NCBI RefSeq assembly: GCF_021021415.1
Contig: NZ_JAINWJ010000020.1
Location: 55,033-119,032 of the forward strand
Direction of reading: 5' to 3'
Source: Martelella mediterranea
GTDB taxonomy: Bacteria; Pseudomonadota; Alphaproteobacteria; Rhizobiales; Rhizobiaceae
Length of the DNA stretch: 64,000 nucleotides
The position numbers and the translations under genes were made by a program. Below the pieces are notes generated by a model. It did not search any database. It was given only the letters and a program-made list of their open reading frames with translations, and was not told the DNA's origin. Below, one piece after another: positions 48,328 through 58,779 of this stretch (position 1 is its first letter; every line of letters starts with the position of its first letter).

Positions 48328-48978
48328 ATGAGCGCCGCGCCTATCCGCCTGCTGCTGGCCGCGGCCTTGATCCCAGCCGCGCCGGCCTTTGCCGCCGATG
48401 ACGGCCTTGCGACCGCGAAGGCCATGGTCACCGCCGCCCATCCCGGCCAGTGCGAGAGCGATCTTGCCGAACGCTTCGACGGGCTCGAGGATCAGACGTT
48501 CGACGTGTCCTGGCCGGAGACCCGCTACGACGGGACGGTGGAGGATGTGAAGGGGCGGCTTTACCAGATCACCTGCGGGCTCGGCGCCTACAACGTGGCT
48601 GTCGCCTATGTCTTTGCCCGCGAGGACGGCTTTCCCGAAGAGGGCGAGATCGTATCCTTCGCGACCCCCGCCTTCTCCCTCGATTACGAGCCCGGCGACG
48701 ACACCTATACCAAGCTTGTCCGTGATCCGGCGGTGACCGGGTTTACCGCCGGCACGATCCTGGTCAATCCGGAATTCGATGCCGAAACCAACACGATTTC
48801 CACCTTCGAGAAATGGCGCGGGCTGGGGGATGCCTATTCCACCGGACGCTGGACGCTGGAGAAGGGCAGCTTCGTGCTGAAGCACTATCTCATTGATCCG
48901 ATCTACGAGGCCAATCTCGAAGACCCGCCCGAAGCGCTGAGCGACACCCAATATACGCTCTATGACGCCGCGCCCTGA
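48328..48978 (+). CDS. Exported protein with DUF1176-like features
   Basis: A 216-residue precursor with signal peptide (about 1-22, ending AFAA). The mature part has an N-terminal Cys (QCESDL) and a second Cys (ITCGLGAYN), a possible disulfide, and a C-terminal KWRGLGDAYSTGRWTLEKGSFVLKHYLIDPIYEAN segment that resembles DUF1176 proteins. Function unknown. ATG 48328 follows the preceding gene by 1 bp, so both are likely co-translated. Confidence 0.75.
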   Translation: MSAAPIRLLLAAALIPAAPAFAADDGLATAKAMVTAAHPGQCESDLAERFDGLEDQTFDVSWPETRYDGTVEDVKGRLYQITCGLGAYNVAVAYVFAREDGFPEEGEIVSFATPAFSLDYEPGDDTYTKLVRDPAVTGFTAGTILVNPEFDAETNTISTFEKWRGLGDAYSTGRWTLEKGSFVLKHYLIDPIYEANLEDPPEALSDTQYTLYDAAP

Positions 48979-49053
48979 CCCGGCTTCGTTATCTTTCCCT
49001 TGCATTGACGGCCCGGCTCGGTGAAGCTTCGGCAAATTTCCAGAGAGCGGGTC

Positions 49054-50241
49054 ATGACACGACATTTCAGGACAATCATCATTGGTCGCGGTCTGATGGG
49101 CGCTGCCGCCGCGCGCCATTTGGCGGGCATGGAAGACGGCGTCGCCGTCATCGGGCCGGATGAGCCGTTTGACAAGGCCGCTCATACCGGCGTTTTCGCC
49201 AGCCATTATGATGAGGGCCGCATTACCCGCACCATCGACCGAAATCCCGTCTGGGCGCGGCTCGCCAATCGTTCGATTGCGCGCTACCGCGACATCGAGC
49301 GCGACAGCGGCATCGACTTCTTCGGCGAGGTCGGCGCGCTGATCGTCGGGCCGGGACGCTCGCGCGGGCGCTATGTCGAAACCATCATGGATGCCGCCGG
49401 GCAATGCGGGGCGTCCGCCGAGATCGTCGAGGCGGCGGGGCTTCAGGAGCAGTTCCCCTACTTCGCCTTCGCGCCCAAAACGGAGGGCGTTTTCGAACCG
49501 CACCGGGCGGGCTATATCTCGCCGCGCCGGCTCGTGGCCGCCCAGTCCCTTCTTGCCGGAAAGGCCGGGGCGGAGGTGATCGCCGCGACCGTGACCGAGG
49601 TGAACGATGGCGGCGCGCGGGTCAGCGTCACCACCGATGCCGGCGAGACGCTGACGGCCGACAAGGTGCTGGTGGCCGCGGGCGGTTTCACCATCAACGA
49701 GAAGCTGCTGCCGGCGAAGATCGATCTCACCGTCTTTGCCCGCACCATCGCCTATTTCGAGGTCGATGAGGAGGAGGCGCGGTCGCTTTCGGCCATGCCC
49801 AGCCTGATCTACAAGGCGGAATTCGACGAGGACGGCATCTATCTGCTGCCGCCGATCCGCTATCCCGATGGCCGCTGGTATATCAAGATCGGCGGCGATC
49901 CCGATGATGTGCCGCTTTCAAGCGAGGCGGATATCCGTGACTGGTTCCGCTCGACGGGCCATAACGCCACGCGCGAGCATCTGACCCGGATCATTTGCGA
50001 GCTGATGCCGAAGCTGAAGGTGCTGCAATCGGAAACCGGCACTTGCGTGACGAGCTATTCGCCCTCGGGCTATCCTATGATCGGCTTCTCGCCATCGCCC
50101 CGGATCGCGGTGCTGACCGCCGGCTGCGGGGCGGCGGCCAAGAGCTCCGACGAGATCGGCCGGCTGGGCGCGGTGCTGATGGCGCAAGGTTCGCTTGCGG
50201 GCGAGGGCTACCCGGTCGATTTCGCGCCGTCGTTCTCATAA
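49054..50241 (+). CDS. FAD-dependent oxidoreductase, DAO/SoxA-like
   Basis: A 395-residue flavoenzyme related to sarcosine and N-methyl amino acid oxidases. The Rossmann motif is IIIGRGLMGAAAARHLAG (about 6-23), variant GxGxxG with Arg at the first x; a second FAD site is VLVAAGGFT (about 210) and the C-terminal AVLTAGCGAAAKSSDEIG. Substrate unknown. Start ATG 49054 follows AGAGAGCGGG. The upstream frame from 49021 begins within the non-coding gap. rnpB begins 30 bp after the stop. Confidence 0.86.
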   Translation: MTRHFRTIIIGRGLMGAAAARHLAGMEDGVAVIGPDEPFDKAAHTGVFASHYDEGRITRTIDRNPVWARLANRSIARYRDIERDSGIDFFGEVGALIVGPGRSRGRYVETIMDAAGQCGASAEIVEAAGLQEQFPYFAFAPKTEGVFEPHRAGYISPRRLVAAQSLLAGKAGAEVIAATVTEVNDGGARVSVTTDAGETLTADKVLVAAGGFTINEKLLPAKIDLTVFARTIAYFEVDEEEARSLSAMPSLIYKAEFDEDGIYLLPPIRYPDGRWYIKIGGDPDDVPLSSEADIRDWFRSTGHNATREHLTRIICELMPKLKVLQSETGTCVTSYSPSGYPMIGFSPSPRIAVLTAGCGAAAKSSDEIGRLGAVLMAQGSLAGEGYPVDFAPSFS

Positions 50242-50270
50242 TCCCTTCCTTTCCGTCACAAAACGCACTA

Positions 50271-50680
50271 GAGAGGCCCGACCAGTTGGCCGGGCGGCCG
50301 CGCTTTGCCAATGCCGAAAGGCGGCAGGGTGAGGAAAGTCCGGGCTCCACGGAAACACGGTGCCGGAGAAAGTCCGGCGGGGGCGACCCCAGAGACAGTG
50401 CCACAGAAAGCAAACCGCCCCGCCTTTTGGCAGGGTAAGGGTGAAAGGGTGGGGCAAGAGCCCACCGCGCCGGCGGCAACGCATGGCGGCACGGTAAACC
50501 TCACCGGGAGCAAAACCGAATAGGGATGACGCGGCGCTTGACGCCAGCCTGTTTCCAGGCCGGTCATCCGGGTGGGTTGCGAGAGGCAGCGCGCAAGTGC
50601 TGTCCCAGATGAATGGCCGCCACGTTTTGCGGGCAACCGCAAAGCCATACAGAACCCGGCTTACAGGCCAACTGGTTATT
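50271..50680 (+). ncRNA. rnpB: RNase P RNA (class A)
   Basis: Catalytic RNA of RNase P, which trims tRNA 5' leaders. Its P1 ends pair: ACCAGTTGGCC near 50281 with GGCCAACTGGT near 50667. Seen within it are GAGGAAAGTCCGGGCTCC (50331-50348), ACAGTGCCACAGAAAGC (about 50396-50412), GGTAAACCTCACCGGGAGCA (about 50491-50513) and the 3' AGAACCCGGCTTACAGGCC. A T-tract follows. ORFs over this stretch are artefacts. It sits directly upstream of the dcw cluster. Confidence 0.95.
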
Positions 50681-50810
50681 TCCTTTTTTCATTCAAAAAC
50701 GGGCGTTTGGGCGCGCCGTTTCGTACGCCGCGACGAAAGCTTTCGTTAAGGGCCGGCTGATAGAATCAGCCTTTCCGGAAGCGCTGTCGACACGGTTAAT
50801 AACGGCTTAT

Positions 50811-50844
50811 CCCATTGACGCCCAAATCTGCCCATGTTATCCCA
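50811..50844 (+). promoter_or_regulatory. MraZ operator (four CCCA/TGGG boxes) with dcw promoter
   Basis: CCCA occurs at 50811, 50821, 50831 and 50841, four boxes at exactly 10-bp spacing; on the minus strand they read TGGG followed by six bases, the pattern bound by MraZ in E. coli (TGGGN with 5-base spacers). TTGACG (50815-50820) and TATCCC (50838-50843), 17 bp apart, form a plausible promoter interleaved with the boxes, about 165 bp upstream of mraZ. The remaining 50690-50810 and 50850-51013 show no gene. Confidence 0.72.
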
Positions 50845-51013
50845 TTAAGCATAAATTCGCCGTCCGGTGCAGATGCGGCTTCCGGGCAGCGCGATGACTT
50901 TAAGTGTTTGTATTTCATGCTGAGTTCGCCCGTCGGGCGGTTTGGTTTTCCAGGGTATTCCTTTGGGTTGGCGGTCTGCGAAGGACTGCTTGAGACGTCG
51001 GTAGTAGCGCGTA

Positions 51014-51451
51014 ATGAACCGGTTTCTGTCCAACGCGACCAAGAAGGTCGACGCCAAGGGAAGGGTGTCGGTGCCTGCGGTGTTCCGCACGGTGCTAGCG
51101 GAGCGGAATATCACGGAGCTTTACTGCTTCCAGGATTTCGTCTTCCCGGCAATCAGCATCGGCGGTCCCGATCTGCTCGACCGTTTCGAGCGGCAGATCG
51201 ATCAGGAGGACCCGTTTTCGGCGGAAGCAAACAGCATGTCGCTGCTGATCCATGGCGGCGGCGTGTTCGCGAAACTCGATGCCGAGGGGCGGTTGATGGT
51301 CACGGACTTCATCCGCGATTTCACCGGCATCGATACGGAGGTCACTTTTGTGGGGCGGGCGGATCACTTCCAGCTTTGGGAGCCGCAGGCATTTCAGGAA
51401 GCGCAGGCGCAAGCGCGCAAGGCCCGTCTCGGCGGGCGGGCGGGCGCCTGA
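51014..51451 (+). CDS. mraZ: Division/cell-wall cluster regulator MraZ
   Basis: DNA-binding repressor of the dcw cluster. The 145-residue protein has two AbrB-like halves: [14 protein letters not shown] (about 12-25) and [17 protein letters not shown] (about 86-102), together with [10 protein letters not shown] at the N-terminus. ATG 51014 follows GTAGTAGCGC with a weak ribosome-binding site. Its stop overlaps the ATG of rsmH (TGATG). The candidate operator lies about 165 bp upstream. Confidence 0.95.
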   Translation: MNRFLSNATKKVDAKGRVSVPAVFRTVLAERNITELYCFQDFVFPAISIGGPDLLDRFERQIDQEDPFSAEANSMSLLIHGGGVFAKLDAEGRLMVTDFIRDFTGIDTEVTFVGRADHFQLWEPQAFQEAQAQARKARLGGRAGA

Positions 51452-52488
51452 TGAAACGGGGAAACGGAATGGCGGGGAATCCTGGCACAATCGATGCCGA
51501 TGGCGGACCGGTTCGTCACATTCCGGTTATGCTTGCCGAGGTGCTGGCTCAATTGAAGCCGGCGCCCGGCAAGATCATTCTCGACGGCACGTTCGGCGCG
51601 GGCGGCTACTCCAGCGCGCTGCTGGAGGAGGGCGCCGAGGTCATCGGCCTTGACCGCGATCCGAACGCGATTGCCGCGGCCGACGATCTGCTCGCGCGCT
51701 ATCCGCGCCTGTCTCTGCATCATGCCCGTTTCTCCACGCTCGATCGCTATGCCCCGGAAGCCGGCCTTGACGGCGTGGTTCTCGATATCGGCGTTTCCTC
51801 CATGCAGATCGACGAGGCCGAGCGTGGCTTCTCCTTCCAGAAAAACGGCCCGCTCGACATGCGCATGTCGGGCGAGGGCGTTTCCGCCGCCGATGTCGTC
51901 AATCGGGCGAAGGTCGGCGACCTGACACGGATTTTCGGCATTCTCGGCGAGGAAAAGAACGCCGGCCGTATCGCCCGCGCGATCGAGAAGAAACGCGCCG
52001 AAGAGCCTTTTGCGACCACGCGCGACCTTGCCGGCCTGATCGAGATCGTGACGCCACGCCGCGCCAAGGACAAGATTCATCCCGCGACCCGCGTATTCCA
52101 GGCGCTGCGCGTCTACGTGAATGACGAGCTCGGCGAACTCGCCGGCGCGCTGCTGGCGGCCGAACGGGCCTTGAAGCCCGGCGGCGTGCTGGCGGTGGTT
52201 ACCTTCCATTCGCTTGAGGATCGGATCGTCAAGCAGTTCATTTCGGCGCGCCTCGGCAAGGCCGGCGGCTCGCGCCATCTGCCGGAGGTCGCGCCCGCGC
52301 CCGCGCTGTTCGATCAGCCGGGCAAGGCCATGATTGCGGCGAGCGAGGCCGAGGCCGAGGAGAACCCGCGGGCGCGCTCGGCCAAGCTCCGCGCTGCGAT
52401 CCGCACCGGGGCGCCTGCGCCTGAAACCGGGCTCGATGCGTTCGGCCTTCCGTCTCTTGCCGATATTTCCCGCCTTGGAGGCGCCTGA
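51451..52488 (+). CDS. rsmH: 16S rRNA (cytosine-1402-N4) methyltransferase RsmH
   Basis: SAM-dependent methylation of C1402 of 16S rRNA (old name MraW). The 345-residue protein has the family start region [14 protein letters not shown], the SAM site [15 protein letters not shown] (about 38-52), [15 protein letters not shown], and C-terminal [17 protein letters not shown] 51451 overlaps the mraZ stop by one base; an in-frame ATG at 51469 would remove six residues. The longer open frame back to 50815 crosses mraZ in another frame and is rejected. ftsL overlaps its stop. Confidence 0.96.
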   Translation: MKRGNGMAGNPGTIDADGGPVRHIPVMLAEVLAQLKPAPGKIILDGTFGAGGYSSALLEEGAEVIGLDRDPNAIAAADDLLARYPRLSLHHARFSTLDRYAPEAGLDGVVLDIGVSSMQIDEAERGFSFQKNGPLDMRMSGEGVSAADVVNRAKVGDLTRIFGILGEEKNAGRIARAIEKKRAEEPFATTRDLAGLIEIVTPRRAKDKIHPATRVFQALRVYVNDELGELAGALLAAERALKPGGVLAVVTFHSLEDRIVKQFISARLGKAGGSRHLPEVAPAPALFDQPGKAMIAASEAEAEENPRARSAKLRAAIRTGAPAPETGLDAFGLPSLADISRLGGA

Positions 52489-52865
52489 TGCTTCGTCCGC
52501 TCGATCTCATCCTCATTCTGGTCATGGTCGCGACCGCGACGGTCACCTACACGATCAAATACAGCGTCGAGGCGACCTATGACGAGGTCCGCGCGCTCGA
52601 TGACCAGATCGCGCTGGAGCAGAACAATATCGATCTTCTGAAGGCCGACGAGGCGCTGTTGACCCAGCCCGCCCGCATGGCGCGGCTTGCCGAGTTCTTC
52701 GCCGCCGAGCTCGACCTGCACCCGGCCGAACCGGAGCAGATCGCAACGCTCGACCAGCTTCCCCCCATCAAAGCCGAGCCCGTCGAAGAGGACCTGCCGC
52801 CGCTGATGGCTGGCGACGCCCCCGACGGCACGGATATCGTCATAACCGGATCGGTGACACCATGA
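52488..52865 (+). CDS. ftsL: Cell-division protein FtsL
   Basis: Small bitopic divisome protein that acts with FtsB/FtsQ to activate FtsWI. The 125-residue protein has one membrane helix (about 5-25) and a coiled coil (about 30-65, EVRALDDQIALEQNNIDLLKAD), then an acidic, Pro-rich tail. Its start overlaps the rsmH stop by one base and its stop overlaps ftsI by 4 bp. Called from size, layout and position; the family is poorly conserved. Confidence 0.88.
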   Translation: MLRPLDLILILVMVATATVTYTIKYSVEATYDEVRALDDQIALEQNNIDLLKADEALLTQPARMARLAEFFAAELDLHPAEPEQIATLDQLPPIKAEPVEEDLPPLMAGDAPDGTDIVITGSVTP

Positions 52866-54619
52866 TCAAGCTCCCCGGCATCCTCAAACTGAAGCCCAAG
52901 CTGAAGCCCAAGACGCGTCGTGCTGCGAAGGCCACGGAAGATGCAGCGCGGCCCGACGTGTTCCAGGGCACGGCCAAGAAACGGGTCAATCTTGCGCGCA
53001 GCCGCGTCGGCTTTGTCACCTTCGCCTTTGTCGCCGTCTATGCCGTGATCGGCGGGCGGCTGGTGCACTATTCGCTGGCCAAGGATGATGGCGCGGTTGC
53101 CCGCGCGGCGATGCCGCTGACGCTGGCGCGACGCCCGGATATCGTCGACCGCAACGGCGCGGTGCTTGCGACCGATGTCCGGATGATGTCGCTTTACGCC
53201 GACCCCTCGATGATCACCAGCGCTGACGACGTTCTCGACGCGCTGCTGCCGATCTTTCCCGATCTCGATGCCAAGCGCGCCTACCGGCTGTTGAACTCCA
53301 AGGGCGAATTCGTGTGGCTGAAGCGCCAGATCACGCCCAAGCAGCAGAGCCAGGTTCTGGCCGCCGGCGTGCCCGGCGTCGGCTTCCGTCCGGAAGTGCA
53401 TCGCTTCTATCCCGGCGGCCCGCAGGCGGCACACGTCCTCGGCCTCGTCGATATCGACAATCGCGGCCTCTCCGGCATCGAGCGCTACATGGACAGGACC
53501 GACGGGATTTCCGGTCTGATGGGCCTCGGCCTGTCCGGCGCGATGGACCTGAAGCCGTTCGAAACCTCGATCGACCTGCGCGTCCAGAGCATCCTGCGCG
53601 ATGTTCTGGTGGAGGGCGTCAACAAGTTCCACGCCATCGGCGCGACCGGAACGGTTCTCGACGTCAACACCGGCGAGATCATTGCGCTTGCATCGGTGCC
53701 CGATTTCGATCCGAACAACCCGCCGCCGGCGACCGATCCGCGCATGCTGAACGACGCGATCACCGGCGTTTACGAAATGGGCTCGACCTTCAAGGCCTTC
53801 ACGCTGGCGATGGGGCTGGAATCCGGCAAGTTCAACATGAACAGCCTCGTGGATGCGAAAACGCCGCTGATCTTCGGTCGTTCGCGCATCCGCGACGACC
53901 ATGCTCAGAACCGGATTCTCACCTATCCCGAGGTCTTTACCTATTCCTCCAATATCGCCGCGTCGCGCATCGCCGCCGCCGTCGGTCCGGATTACCAGCG
54001 CACCTTCCTGGAAAATCTCGGCCTGCTCGACAAGATGGACACCGAGATCGGCGGCGCGGGAACGCCCCAGCGGCCGCAGAAATGGGGCGGTGTCTTCTCC
54101 GCGACCGTGTCCTTCGGCCAGGGCGTGACCACGACTTCGCTGCAGACGGCAGCCGCAGCGGCGGCGCTTGTCAATGGCGGCAAGCTTCTGACGCCGACCT
54201 TCCTGCCGCGCAGCCAAGAGGAGGCCGACCGGATCGCCAAGCACGTGGTTTCCAAGGAAACCAGCGACAAGATGCGTTATCTGCTCAGGCTGAACGGCAC
54301 GGACGGCTCGGGGCGGAACGGCCAGGTGCCGGGCTATCGCGTTGGCGGCAAGACCGGCACGTCGGAGAAGATTATCGATGGGAAATATTCGAAAGATCGC
54401 AATTTCAACGCTTTTCTTGCCGCATTTCCCATGGACAACCCGCAATATGTCGTCCTGGTGACGATTGACGACGCCAAGAAGGTCGAGGGGGTCCCCGGTC
54501 GTACGGCCGCCTGGAACGCCGGGCCGATGAATGGCGAGATCATTCGCCGGACGGCGCCCATCCTCGGCGTTGATCCCGATTTCGGCGCGGAAGGGGCAGC
54601 CCTCCTCGCTTCCTACTGA
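52862..54619 (+). CDS. ftsI: Division transpeptidase FtsI (PBP3)
   Basis: Septal peptidoglycan transpeptidase working with FtsW. The 585-residue protein has a basic cytoplasmic N-terminus, membrane helix (about 50-72), a dimerisation/pedestal region, and a transpeptidase domain with STFK (about 307), SSN (TYSSNIAAS) and KTGT (about 497). ATG 52862 overlaps the end of ftsL. murE follows after 45 bp. Confidence 0.96.
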   Translation: MIKLPGILKLKPKLKPKTRRAAKATEDAARPDVFQGTAKKRVNLARSRVGFVTFAFVAVYAVIGGRLVHYSLAKDDGAVARAAMPLTLARRPDIVDRNGAVLATDVRMMSLYADPSMITSADDVLDALLPIFPDLDAKRAYRLLNSKGEFVWLKRQITPKQQSQVLAAGVPGVGFRPEVHRFYPGGPQAAHVLGLVDIDNRGLSGIERYMDRTDGISGLMGLGLSGAMDLKPFETSIDLRVQSILRDVLVEGVNKFHAIGATGTVLDVNTGEIIALASVPDFDPNNPPPATDPRMLNDAITGVYEMGSTFKAFTLAMGLESGKFNMNSLVDAKTPLIFGRSRIRDDHAQNRILTYPEVFTYSSNIAASRIAAAVGPDYQRTFLENLGLLDKMDTEIGGAGTPQRPQKWGGVFSATVSFGQGVTTTSLQTAAAAAALVNGGKLLTPTFLPRSQEEADRIAKHVVSKETSDKMRYLLRLNGTDGSGRNGQVPGYRVGGKTGTSEKIIDGKYSKDRNFNAFLAAFPMDNPQYVVLVTIDDAKKVEGVPGRTAAWNAGPMNGEIIRRTAPILGVDPDFGAEGAALLASY

Positions 54620-54664
54620 TGCCATGCCATCCGGCCCGCCGGGTGCAGAACAGAGACTGACACG

Positions 54665-56128
54665 ATGAAACTGAGCGCTCTCGCCGGAACGGCCTTTCCC
54701 GAACTGAATGCGGCGCTTGCCGGCAGCGCCGGCGCGCTCGACATAACCTCCCTGACCGCCGACAGCCGCAAGGCCGGGCCCGGCGCGCTGTTCGTAGCGA
54801 TCGCCGGCAGCAAGGCGGATGGCGCGGCTTTCATCGATGATGCCGCCCAGCGCGGCGCGGTCGCCGCCATCAGCGCTTCCCCGCACGAGGGTTCGCGCAT
54901 CCCGGTGCTGACCGTCGACAACCCGCGGGCCTTTCTCGCGATCGCCGCCGCCCGGTTCTACGACGCGCAGCCGGAAACCATGGTGGCCGTGACCGGCACG
55001 GCGGGCAAGACCTCCGTCGCCTCCTTCACCCGTCAAATCTGGGCGCAAGCCGGCCTTGCCGCCGCGATGATCGGCACCACCGGCGTCACGGCGCCCGGCC
55101 GCACCGAATATGGTTCGCTGACCACGCCCGATCCGGTGGCGCTGCATGCGCTGCTTGCCGAGCTTGCCCGCGATGGCGTTACCCATGGCGCGATGGAAGC
55201 CTCCAGCCACGGGCTCGACCAATACCGGCTCGACGGCGTTCGGCTTTCGGCCGGGGCGTTCACCAATCTCGGCCGCGACCACATGGATTATCATCCGACC
55301 GTGGAGCATTATTTCGCGGCCAAGATGCAGCTTTTCGAGCGGGTTCTGCCGACCGGTTCGCCGGCCATTATCAACGCCGATGACGAATGGTCGGATCGTG
55401 CGATCGCGGCGGCGGAAGGCGCAGGCCAGCGCGTCTTCACCGTCGGCCGCAAGGGTGAATTTCTGGCGCTGAAGCGCGTCGAACAGAAGCGCGACAGCCA
55501 GTTTGCCGAAATCCTGCATGACGGCACGATTTACGAAGTGCGGTTGCCGCTGGCGGGCGAGTTCCAGATTTCGAACGCGCTGGTCGCCGCCGGTCTTGCG
55601 ATTGCGACCGGCGTTGATGCCCGGACCGCGCTTCTGGCGCTGGAAAAGGTGGAGGGTGCTGCCGGGCGGCTTCAGCTTGCCGGCAAGGCCGAAAACGGCG
55701 CGCTTGCCTATATCGATTACGCCCACAAACCCGATGCATTGGAAAAGGTGCTCACCGCCGTGCGGCCGTTCACGACGGGTCGGGTCATCGTGGTGTTCGG
55801 CTGCGGCGGCGATCGAGACACGGGCAAGCGCCCGATCATGGGCGAGATCGCCACCCGGCTCGCCGATATCGTGATCGTCACCGACGACAATCCGCGCTCC
55901 GAGGTTCCCGCCGAAATCCGCTCGGAAATCCTGGCGGCCGCTCCGGCTGCGAAAGAGATCGGCGATCGGGCCCAGGCGATCGCCCACGCCGTCGGCCTTT
56001 TGCAGACGGGCGATACATTGATTGTAGCCGGCAAGGGGCATGAGGAAGGACAGACGGCGGGCGGCATGACCCGACCCTTCTCCGACCTTGCCGAAGTCAA
56101 GAAGGCATTGGAGGGCCGCGCATTGTGA
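54665..56128 (+). CDS. murE: UDP-MurNAc-tripeptide ligase MurE (meso-DAP-adding)
   Basis: Adds meso-diaminopimelate to UDP-MurNAc-L-Ala-D-Glu in the cytoplasm. The 487-residue protein has the ATP site [10 protein letters not shown] (about 110-119), [14 protein letters not shown] and the DAP-specificity motif DNPRSE (about 410). It starts 45 bp after ftsI; the stop TGA lies inside the GTG start of murF (4-bp overlap). Confidence 0.96.
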   Translation: MKLSALAGTAFPELNAALAGSAGALDITSLTADSRKAGPGALFVAIAGSKADGAAFIDDAAQRGAVAAISASPHEGSRIPVLTVDNPRAFLAIAAARFYDAQPETMVAVTGTAGKTSVASFTRQIWAQAGLAAAMIGTTGVTAPGRTEYGSLTTPDPVALHALLAELARDGVTHGAMEASSHGLDQYRLDGVRLSAGAFTNLGRDHMDYHPTVEHYFAAKMQLFERVLPTGSPAIINADDEWSDRAIAAAEGAGQRVFTVGRKGEFLALKRVEQKRDSQFAEILHDGTIYEVRLPLAGEFQISNALVAAGLAIATGVDARTALLALEKVEGAAGRLQLAGKAENGALAYIDYAHKPDALEKVLTAVRPFTTGRVIVVFGCGGDRDTGKRPIMGEIATRLADIVIVTDDNPRSEVPAEIRSEILAAAPAAKEIGDRAQAIAHAVGLLQTGDTLIVAGKGHEEGQTAGGMTRPFSDLAEVKKALEGRAL

Positions 56129-57546
56129 GTTTGCTTTGGACATCAGCCGAAATGGTCGAGGCCATGGACGGGCGTCCCGTGGGCGAACTGCCGGAAGGCG
56201 TTACGGGCATTTCCATCGACAGCCGCACGATCTCCCACGGAGAGGCATTTTTCGCCATCGTCGGCGACCGTGTGGATGGCCACAAATTCGCGGGCCTTGC
56301 CGCCAAGAATGGCGCGACGCTCCTGGTTGTGGCCGAGGCCAAGCTGCCGGCGCTCGGCCGGCTGACCTGCGGGATGATCGTGGTCGATGATGTGCTGGAG
56401 GCCATGGGCCGTCTGGCGATGGCGGCGCGGGCGCGCACGGACGCCCGCATCATCGCCGTCACCGGCTCCGTCGGCAAGACCAGCACCAAGGAAATGATCG
56501 CCGCCGGGCTGAAGGCCTCCGGCAAGGTTCATTCGGCCGTCGCCTCGTTCAACAACCATTGGGGCGTGCCGCTGACGCTTGCCCGCATGCCGGCCGATAC
56601 CGAGTTCGGCGTGTTCGAGATCGGCATGAACCATTCCGGCGAAATTCGTCCGCTGACGAAAATGGTGCGCCCGCATGTGGCCGTGATCACCACGATCGCG
56701 CCGGTCCATATCGGCAATTTCTCCGGCATCGAGGGGATTGTCGCCGCCAAGGCCGAGATTTTCGAAGGGCTTGAAGCCGACGGCGCGGCGATCCTCAACC
56801 GCGATATCGATGCCTTCGACAAGCTGGCGCGGATCGCCCGGCGCCATGGCGCGCGCATCGTCTCCTTCGGCGAACACGCCAAGGCCGATTACCGCCTGCT
56901 GGAATACCGCACCGTCAGCGACAAGCGCACCGAGCGCGGCCATGTGCTCGCAGCCCTTGGCACTGAGGAACCGACCGCCTTCAATCTCGGCCTGCCGGGC
57001 CAGCATATGGCGGAAAACGCGCTTGCCGCCCTTGCCGCGATTGCCGAGGCCGGCGGAGATGTGCATGCCGCGCTCGGCGCGTTCGAGACCGTCGAGCAGA
57101 TGAAGGGCAGGGGGCGGCGTCAGCGCCTGAAGGCGTCCGATGGCGTCTTCACGCTGATCGATGAAAGCTATAACGCCAACCCGGCCTCGATGCGGGCCGC
57201 GCTCGAGCTTCTGGGCTCCGGCAACGAGCCCGGACGGCGGATCGCGGTTCTCGGCGACATGCTGGAACTCGGCGATTACGCCCGCGAGGCGCATGAGGCG
57301 CTCGCCGGTCCGCTGGTCGCCGCCGGTGTCACCCATGTCTGGCTAGCGGGTGATGAAATGCAGGCGCTGCGTGAAGCCTTGCCGGAAAGCATTGTTGTGG
57401 AATATCGCGACAACGCCACCGAATTGGCTGAATTCGCCGTTGGCGCTGTCGCGGCCGGAGACACGATAATGCTAAAGTCGTCAAACGGAATGGGATTCGG
57501 CGTCATCGTTCAGAAACTGACCGAGACCTATCCGGCGGAAGGGTAA
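56125..57546 (+). CDS. murF: UDP-MurNAc-tripeptide D-Ala-D-Ala ligase MurF
   Basis: Last cytoplasmic peptide addition, joining D-Ala-D-Ala. The 473-residue protein starts at GTG 56125, overlapping murE by 4 bp; no ATG is near enough. It has the ATP site [13 protein letters not shown] (about 112-124), [22 protein letters not shown] and a C-terminal ligase domain with [11 protein letters not shown] 128-bp gap follows before mraY, the largest in the cluster. Confidence 0.95.
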   Translation: MSLLWTSAEMVEAMDGRPVGELPEGVTGISIDSRTISHGEAFFAIVGDRVDGHKFAGLAAKNGATLLVVAEAKLPALGRLTCGMIVVDDVLEAMGRLAMAARARTDARIIAVTGSVGKTSTKEMIAAGLKASGKVHSAVASFNNHWGVPLTLARMPADTEFGVFEIGMNHSGEIRPLTKMVRPHVAVITTIAPVHIGNFSGIEGIVAAKAEIFEGLEADGAAILNRDIDAFDKLARIARRHGARIVSFGEHAKADYRLLEYRTVSDKRTERGHVLAALGTEEPTAFNLGLPGQHMAENALAALAAIAEAGGDVHAALGAFETVEQMKGRGRRQRLKASDGVFTLIDESYNANPASMRAALELLGSGNEPGRRIAVLGDMLELGDYAREAHEALAGPLVAAGVTHVWLAGDEMQALREALPESIVVEYRDNATELAEFAVGAVAAGDTIMLKSSNGMGFGVIVQKLTETYPAEG

Positions 57547-57674
57547 ACCGGGCGTAAACAATTTCGTGGCATACCGGTGTTCAACATGCTGCGAACAACA
57601 ATAAATGACTGCGCCCGCCGTGGCCCGAAAGGGAATGATGGCGCGCGCTCTGCCTTCTCTGGAAAGGGGCGTTC

Positions 57675-58775
57675 ATGCTGATTTGGCTCGTGGAGTTGTC
57701 GGACAGGTTCCAGTTTTTCAATCTGTTCCGCTACATCACATTCCGCTCCGGCGCCGCCGTATTCACTTCGGCACTGATCGTCTTCCTGTTTGGACCGCGA
57801 ATCATCGCCGCGCTGAGATTGCGCCAGGGCAAGGGCCAGCCGATCCGCGCCGACGGGCCGCAGACCCATTTCAAGAAGGCCGGCACGCCGACCATGGGCG
57901 GGCTGATGATATTGGCCGGCATCATCGGCTCCGCGCTGTTGTGGGCCGATCTTTCCAACGCCTATGTCGTGGCGACGCTGCTGGTGACCCTCGGCTTCGG
58001 CGCGATCGGCTTTTATGACGACTATCTCAAGGTCACCAAACAGTCCGACAAGGGGTTTTCCGGCCGCCGCCGGCTGTTCTTCGAGTTCGTCATTGCCGGC
58101 GTCGCGGTCGCCTTCATGATGTATGCCGCCAATCTCGCCAGCATTGACGGCGCGACGCTCGGCTCGGCGCTGACCTTTCCCTTCTTCAAGGACTTCGTGA
58201 TCGACCTCGGCTGGTTCTTCATTCCGTTCGGCGCCTTCGTGATCGTCGCTGCCGGCAACTCCGTCAACCTGACGGACGGGCTCGATGGCCTCGCCACGGT
58301 TCCGGTGATGATCGCGGCCGGCTCCTTCGCGCTGATCGCCTATGTCGTCGGCAACTCCGTGTTCGCGTCCTATCTGCAGATCAACTACGTGCCGGGCACC
58401 GGCGAACTGGTCGTGCTGCTCTCCGCCGTCATCGGCGCATGCATGGGCTTTTTGTGGTTCAACGCGCCGCCCGCCGCCATTTTCATGGGCGACACCGGCT
58501 CGCTGGCGCTGGGCGGGTTGATCGGCTCGGTCGCGGTTGCCACCAAGCACGAGATCGTCATGGCGATCATCTGCGGCCTGTTCGTGCTGGAGGCGCTCTC
58601 CGTGATCATTCAGGTTGCCGTCTTCCGGCGCACCAAGCGGCGCGTCTTCCTGATGGCGCCAATCCATCACCATTTCGAAAAGCTCGGCTGGACCGAAAGC
58701 CAGGTGGTGATCCGCTTCTGGATCATCTCCTTCGGCCTCGCGCTGATCGGCCTTTCAACGCTCAAGCTCAGGTAG
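57675..58775 (+). CDS. mraY: Phospho-MurNAc-pentapeptide translocase MraY
   Basis: Transfers phospho-MurNAc-pentapeptide to undecaprenyl phosphate, forming lipid I at the inner membrane. The 366-residue protein has about ten membrane helices, [17 protein letters not shown] with the paired Asp, the [10 protein letters not shown] motif, [11 protein letters not shown] and the HHHFEK loop. ATG 57675 follows GGAAAGGGG. The 128-bp upstream gap could hold an internal promoter but none is obvious. Confidence 0.96.
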   Translation: MLIWLVELSDRFQFFNLFRYITFRSGAAVFTSALIVFLFGPRIIAALRLRQGKGQPIRADGPQTHFKKAGTPTMGGLMILAGIIGSALLWADLSNAYVVATLLVTLGFGAIGFYDDYLKVTKQSDKGFSGRRRLFFEFVIAGVAVAFMMYAANLASIDGATLGSALTFPFFKDFVIDLGWFFIPFGAFVIVAAGNSVNLTDGLDGLATVPVMIAAGSFALIAYVVGNSVFASYLQINYVPGTGELVVLLSAVIGACMGFLWFNAPPAAIFMGDTGSLALGGLIGSVAVATKHEIVMAIICGLFVLEALSVIIQVAVFRRTKRRVFLMAPIHHHFEKLGWTESQVVIRFWIISFGLALIGLSTLKLR

Positions 58776-58779
58776 GTCG

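Noticed and set aside
50943..50967. Further TGGT/AGGG/TGGG motifs nearer to mraZ as MraZ boxes
   Set aside because: Spacing is 9 and 12 bp, not the regular 10 bp seen at 50811-50844.
50815..51450. Upstream extension of rsmH by 212 codons
   Set aside because: It runs through mraZ in another frame; the true start overlaps the mraZ stop.
52577..56143. A 1188-codon minus-strand ORF across ftsL, ftsI and murE
   Set aside because: GC-rich antisense reading with no domain; the opposite strand codes conserved mur/fts proteins throughout.
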